This document shows positions 60,472 to 64,000 of a stretch of DNA of 64,000 bases, piece by piece. The translations under genes and the position numbers were made by a program. Each line of letters starts with the position of its first letter. Position 1 is the first letter of the stretch. Source of the DNA: Pseudanabaena sp. FACHB-2040 (GTDB lineage: Bacteria; Cyanobacteriota; Cyanobacteriia; Phormidesmidales; Phormidesmidaceae); contig NZ_JACJQO010000011.1 in NCBI RefSeq assembly GCF_014696715.1, positions 82,651 to 146,650 of the forward strand, in the 5' to 3' direction. Under the pieces are notes generated by a model. That model was not told where the DNA came from and ran no database searches. It saw only the letters and a list, made by a program, of their open reading frames with translations.

Positions 60472-62298
60472 ATGGTTTGTCAAAAGTTTATCAGCCTTGC
60501 TGGCTTGGCAGCTTTAGTGGGGCCGCTCTTGCTGGCGTGTCCGGTCAAGGCGGATGTTGCCCTGACCCGGGCCAACGTCAATGCCTTGCTCAATCGAGTT
60601 GAGCTGATACCTCGGGGCCGCTCAGCTCGCCCAGCTCGGCTGTCAGATTTTCTGGGTACGGGAGATGCGCTCAGAACGGCAGCCCAATCACGAGCTGAGC
60701 TGCGCTTTAACGATGGTTCGCTAGCGCGGATAGGAGAACAGGCAACCTTTCGATTTACCCCCAATACCCGCAACTTCCGGCTGACTAACGGTACTGTGCT
60801 GCTGTTGGTTCCACCGGGACGAGGCCGCACCACGATCCAAACTCCTAACGCTATCACCGGCATTCAAGGCTCAGCCTTGGTGGTACGACACATTCCAGGG
60901 CGCAACCTAACGCTCGTCATGGCGCTGACCGACAACCCCGCCGGACCAATGACGGTCACCACTCAAGACGGTACCCAAACCTCAGTCCTGTATGCAGGGC
61001 AGATGGCCCTGATACAGCCAAACCGGATTGAGGTAGTTGAATTTGACCTCAGCGCTTTTCATCAAACCAGCGACTTGGTTGATGGTTTGCGACTGGATGA
61101 TGAGATCTTTGAGAGTGACGCCGACGATCCCTTACAAGCGGTTCGTGAAGAAACCCGGCAGGCTCTGGAACAGCAATCTCCTTTCAATACCGAAAGCGCT
61201 GTTCTTGCTCCCGACTTCATCAGAGCCGACGTCTCTCCTACAACGCAGACTGACGATCCTCAGCAACTGTTGACAAATGAGAACGGTCTAAATCAGTTTA
61301 CCGAGCTAGAGCGATTTACTGATCTGCCCTCCAGTCTTGGACTGCCAGATAGAAGTAGCCCAGCTGAAGTGACTAGAGAACCCGCTGTCAGTTCTCCGGC
61401 TGAGACGCCTGCTGCTGCGACCCCCAGCGGGGTCGAGGTTACGGTGCCTACAGCCTCGACGGCCAATCCGGCTCCTGCTATAGGCGTGGCTCCATCTCCA
61501 CCGATAACACCCGCTCTCCCCTCGATTGGCACTCCGGCAGTCTCTATCCCTGAATTTCCTGTAATTGCAATTCCCACAGTTCCTGGGACGGGTACTCCCG
61601 CAGCCCCGACCGCACCTACGACGCCTGCGAATCCGGTGGACCCGGAGGAGCCACTTCCCCCGGTTCAGGTCATTCCTGTAGATCCAGAAATAGGCGTTAT
61701 CCCTACGACGCCCACTACCCCCGAAGTCCCAGCAGTTGGTACCCCGGCAACTCCAGCGACTCCAGCAACCCCAGCAAACCCGACAACTGGAACCCCAGCG
61801 ACCCCAGCGACGCCAGCGACGCCTGCCAATCCGGGAGCTGGAACTCCAGCGACCCCAGCGACGCCAGCGACGCCTGCCAATCCGGGAGCTGGAACTCCAG
61901 CAACCCCAGCGACGCCAGCAACACCTGCCAATCCGGGAGCTGGAACTCCAGCAACCCCAGCGACGCCAGCAACACCTGCCAATCCAGGAGCTGGAGCTCC
62001 AGCGACCCCAGCGACGCCAGCGACGCCTGCCAATCCGGGAGCTGGAACTCCAGCAACCCCAGCGACGCCAGCAACACCTGCCAATCCAGGAGCTGGAACC
62101 CCAGCGACCCCAGCGACGCCAGCGACGCCTGCCAACCCAGGAGCTGGAACTCCAGCAACCCCAGCGACGCCAGCAACACCTGCCAATCCAGGAGCTGGAA
62201 CCCCAGCAACCCCAGCAACGCCAGCAACGCCTGCGAATCCGGGAGCTGGAACCCCAGCAACCCCAGCAACGCCAGCAACGCCTGCGAATCCTCTGTAA
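60472..62298 (+). CDS. Secreted FecR-domain protein with TPATP-repeat tail
   Basis: A 608-residue protein. Signal peptide to about residue 27 (LLLACPVKADVA). A FecR-type domain is at about 35-190: RSARPARLSDFLGTGDALRT, AELRFNDGSLARIGEQATFR, TIQTPNAITGIQGSALVV and YAGQMALIQPN. After a Ser/Pro/Thr linker containing VDPEIGVIP, the tail is 11 copies of a 17-residue unit, GTPATPATPATPANPGA. There is no transmembrane sigma-regulator arrangement, so this is a surface or periplasmic protein rather than a classical FecR anti-sigma factor. A near-identical N-terminal paralogue follows at 62778. Confidence 0.85.
   Translation: MVCQKFISLAGLAALVGPLLLACPVKADVALTRANVNALLNRVELIPRGRSARPARLSDFLGTGDALRTAAQSRAELRFNDGSLARIGEQATFRFTPNTRNFRLTNGTVLLLVPPGRGRTTIQTPNAITGIQGSALVVRHIPGRNLTLVMALTDNPAGPMTVTTQDGTQTSVLYAGQMALIQPNRIEVVEFDLSAFHQTSDLVDGLRLDDEIFESDADDPLQAVREETRQALEQQSPFNTESAVLAPDFIRADVSPTTQTDDPQQLLTNENGLNQFTELERFTDLPSSLGLPDRSSPAEVTREPAVSSPAETPAAATPSGVEVTVPTASTANPAPAIGVAPSPPITPALPSIGTPAVSIPEFPVIAIPTVPGTGTPAAPTAPTTPANPVDPEEPLPPVQVIPVDPEIGVIPTTPTTPEVPAVGTPATPATPATPANPTTGTPATPATPATPANPGAGTPATPATPATPANPGAGTPATPATPATPANPGAGTPATPATPATPANPGAGAPATPATPATPANPGAGTPATPATPATPANPGAGTPATPATPATPANPGAGTPATPATPATPANPGAGTPATPATPATPANPGAGTPATPATPATPANPL
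61738..62295 (+). repeat. 51-bp coding tandem repeat, 11 units
   Basis: Units of 51 bases (the last truncated) encode GTPATPATPATPANPGA. Three DNA subtypes can be seen from synonymous changes (ACGCCAGCGACG, GCGACGCCAGCAACA, GCAACGCCAGCAACG). Units 5, 7 and 9 look identical, which indicates recent shuffling. Confidence 0.95.
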
Positions 62299-62303
62299 AA
62301 AGA

Positions 62304-62342
62304 TTTAATCCTGGCCCTTTTGAACACAGAGCCGGGATTAAA
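62304..62342 (+). terminator. Possible terminator hairpin
   Basis: TTTAATCCTGGC (62304-62315) pairs with GCCGGGATTAAA (62331-62342) with one mismatch, five bases after the FecR gene stop. No T-run follows, so termination is probable only by position. Confidence 0.55.
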
Positions 62343-62349
62343 CGTTTGA

Positions 62350-62472
62350 AAAGGCGTATGAACTCTGCATATGCCTTAACAGAACAGCGCCTCTTGCAAC
62401 TTCTTCTTTCGTGAGGCGTCGAAGAAGAGTAGGCCCTTAGCGCCTAGAAATTACGGATGTATCCGTAATTTC
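62350..62472. repeat. Cluster of inverted repeats including a 26-bp palindrome
   Basis: AAGGCGTATG/CATATGCCTT (62350-62376, one mismatch), CTTCTTC/GAAGAAG (62400-62427) and the exact GAAATTACGGAT-GT-ATCCGTAATTTC (62447-62472) follow in series. The last has the form of an operator or small hairpin. Nothing else is recognised in 62299-62777, which must also contain the promoter of the second FecR gene. Confidence 0.7.
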
Positions 62473-62777
62473 ACTTAGAATGCTATAAGATTAGGCACTA
62501 AGTAAGTCTCTTCTGGCGAGACTGTAAACCCTCAAGATCTTGATTTGAGCCTGCTAGGCGCAAGGAAAGGCCTTAGTAAATTACGACGTATTAAGAATCT
62601 GTAAAATTATCCAACTCTGTCATGAAGTAAAATTATCAGGATTGTTCAAAGGGTCAGGGTGCTTCTTCAGTGATTTCGCTGTTGACTAATACAAGTGTTT
62701 ATATTCGCTAAAAGCCTTAGTTAATCTGTCTTAGTTAATTCTTTTAAGTTCGGTGCAGTTACCCAGGCAAGGTCGTA

Positions 62778-64000
62778 ATGCTGTCTAAACAGGTCATAGC
62801 TGCCGTGTTGTGTCAACGCCTTACTCAAATTGCTGGATTGGCTCTCTTGACCAGTGCTCTGCTGCTGCCCTCCCCAGCTAAAGCAGATGTTGCCCTGACT
62901 CGAGCCGATATTAATGCTTTACTCAACCGAGTTGAGCTTATTCCTCGAGGTCGCTCGGCTCGTCCGGCGCGAGTATCCGACTTTTTGGGCACGGGTGATG
63001 CGCTGAGAACGGCTGCAGCTTCTCGAGCCGAATTACGTTTCAACGATGGTTCTTTAGCGCGAGTTGGGGAGCGGGCAACTTTCCGCTTTACCCCCAATAC
63101 CCGCAACTTCCGGTTGACTAACGGCACTGTGCTGCTGTTGGTTCCACCAGGACGAGGCCGCACCACGATTCAAACCCCTAATGCCGTTACTGGAATTCAG
63201 GGCTCAGCCCTAGTAGTGCGCCACATTCCAGGACAAAACATGACAATTGTCATGGCGCTGACCAACAATCCTGCTGGACCTATGACGGTCACTACCCAGG
63301 ATGGCGTACAGACTTCGGCGCTATATGCCGGGCAGATGGCCCTGATACAGCCGAACCGAATTGAAGTAATCGAATTTGACCTAAATTCCTTCCACCAAAC
63401 CAGCGATTTGATGGATGGGTTAAATTTGAGCGATGAGAGCTTTGAAGGCAATGCTGACGATCCGCTCCATGCGGTTCGTGAGGAAACTATTCAGGCCCTC
63501 AGTGAACAGACTGAATTTGCTAACGACGCTAGCCCAATACTCAACCCTGTCATATTGAGTATCGATAGCTCCCAAGATACCGTTGTTGAACAACCCTGGA
63601 TACTGTCCCCGGTGGGTTCTGTTAATGGGGTATCAACGGATGCAGTTGATACTGTCGTGCCTCCAGGGGTTCTGGCTTCTTCCGATGAACCAGAACGGCC
63701 TCACTCCGGTCCAGGCTTGCCAACGGTCCCTCGGGCTGATGAGCCTGTTCGGCCAGAGCCTAGTCCCCCAGGGACGCCTGGCTTCCCAGGTAAAGAACCC
63801 CCCTCAGGACCTAACAATCCAGGACCTAACAATCCAGGACCTAACAATCCAGGACCTAACAATCCAGGACCTAACAATCCAGGACCTAACAATCCAGGAC
63901 CTAACAATCCAGGACCCAACAATCCAGGACCCAACAATCCAGGACCTAACAATCCAGGACCTAACAATCCAGGACCTAACAATCCAGGACCTAACAATCC
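62778..64000 (+). CDS. Secreted FecR-domain protein with GPNNP repeats (partial, 3' end off window)
   Basis: At least 407 codons, open to the right edge. The signal peptide reaches about residue 35 (LLLPSPAKADVA). The FecR domain is nearly identical to that of the upstream gene over about 185 residues (about nine in ten identical by eye). The linker is unrelated in sequence, and from residue 344 the tail is GPNNP repeated, a collagen-like proline-rich array of at least 12 full units. Met at 62778 is the best start: it precedes the signal peptide. Protein end, terminator and neighbours are not visible. Confidence 0.85.
   Translation, partial: MLSKQVIAAVLCQRLTQIAGLALLTSALLLPSPAKADVALTRADINALLNRVELIPRGRSARPARVSDFLGTGDALRTAAASRAELRFNDGSLARVGERATFRFTPNTRNFRLTNGTVLLLVPPGRGRTTIQTPNAVTGIQGSALVVRHIPGQNMTIVMALTNNPAGPMTVTTQDGVQTSALYAGQMALIQPNRIEVIEFDLNSFHQTSDLMDGLNLSDESFEGNADDPLHAVREETIQALSEQTEFANDASPILNPVILSIDSSQDTVVEQPWILSPVGSVNGVSTDAVDTVVPPGVLASSDEPERPHSGPGLPTVPRADEPVRPEPSPPGTPGFPGKEPPSGPNNPGPNNPGPNNPGPNNPGPNNPGPNNPGPNNPGPNNPGPNNPGPNNPGPNNPGPNNPGPNN
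63807..64000 (+). repeat. 15-bp GPNNP-coding tandem repeat
   Basis: GGACCTAACAATCCA repeats in frame from 63807 to the window end (12 full units and a partial one) with only synonymous CCC/CCT changes in some units. Confidence 0.95.

Noticed and set aside
61665..62327. Leftward frame through the 51-bp repeats
   Set aside because: It is the antisense of a repetitive coding region with no start signals; the rightward frame has a signal peptide and FecR domain.
63701..63997. Leftward Gly-Leu-Leu repeat frame
   Set aside because: Antisense translation of the GPNNP repeats; no start signals.

Overview
The window is chromosomal DNA of a cyanobacterium. The octamer GCGATCGC (HIP1) occurs in dozens of places inside and between genes. 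Several genes are of types typical of cyanobacteria: a TM0106-type nuclease, an Npun_F0813-type protein, a cystine lyase, a bilin-type GAF domain, and a Ser/Thr kinase with TPRs. Moderate to high GC, many signalling genes and abundant small palindromic repeats suggest a filamentous Leptolyngbya-like lineage, but that placement is inference. No phage, transposase, integrase, rRNA or CRISPR array was seen.

Layout. 1-5.5 kb: small membrane and stress-type genes, a ribbon-helix-helix miniprotein, tRNA-Asp(GTC) and a RecB/DnaQ-type nuclease. 6-9.5 kb: sulfur metabolism (cystine lyase, and cysH with an SDR and a DUF4126 protein downstream). 9.8-17.3 kb: glgX, a histidine kinase and response regulator transcribed divergently, and a P-type ATPase. 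17.7-26 kb: envelope redox genes (di-heme cytochrome c, PQQ-type sugar dehydrogenase lipoprotein, rhomboid protease, Mn-SOD lipoprotein, ferric-reductase-like flavoprotein) followed by a 51-residue membrane miniprotein overlapping a conserved membrane protein. 26-34 kb: transport and envelope genes (MgtE, APC permease, a lipoprotein methyltransferase, MscS, a truncated YihY/BrkB gene, an AI-2E transporter, a fasciclin lipoprotein). 34-37 kb: a UbiG-like methyltransferase, a repeat-rich gene-poor stretch and tRNA-Arg(TCT). 37-48 kb: cyanobacterial conserved proteins, a TPR protein, CsbD and other small proteins, an animal-type alpha-amylase, a cytosine deaminase-like enzyme and comF. 48-56 kb: a degenerate PEP-synthase relative, a two-gene signalling operon (PAS histidine kinase plus REC-PAS-GAF-GAF-GGDEF) and a cysteine desulfurase. 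56-64 kb: a Ser/Thr kinase with TPRs, a predicted outer-membrane barrel, and two tandem secreted FecR-domain proteins with different repetitive tails; the second runs off the right edge.

The best leads for something undescribed are the FecR pair with its divergently transcribed barrel, the DPCL/CY bilin-GAF candidate, the miniprotein-membrane protein unit at 24.4-26 kb, and the PEP-synthase relative that has lost the usual ATP-grasp signatures. Small palindromes (at least two recurring families, one about 154-bp MITE-like element, one 22-bp perfect hairpin and a 26-bp palindrome) fill most gaps that lack genes.

All calls come from reading sequence and translations by eye. No database search was run, so family names rest on recognised motifs and remembered family features.
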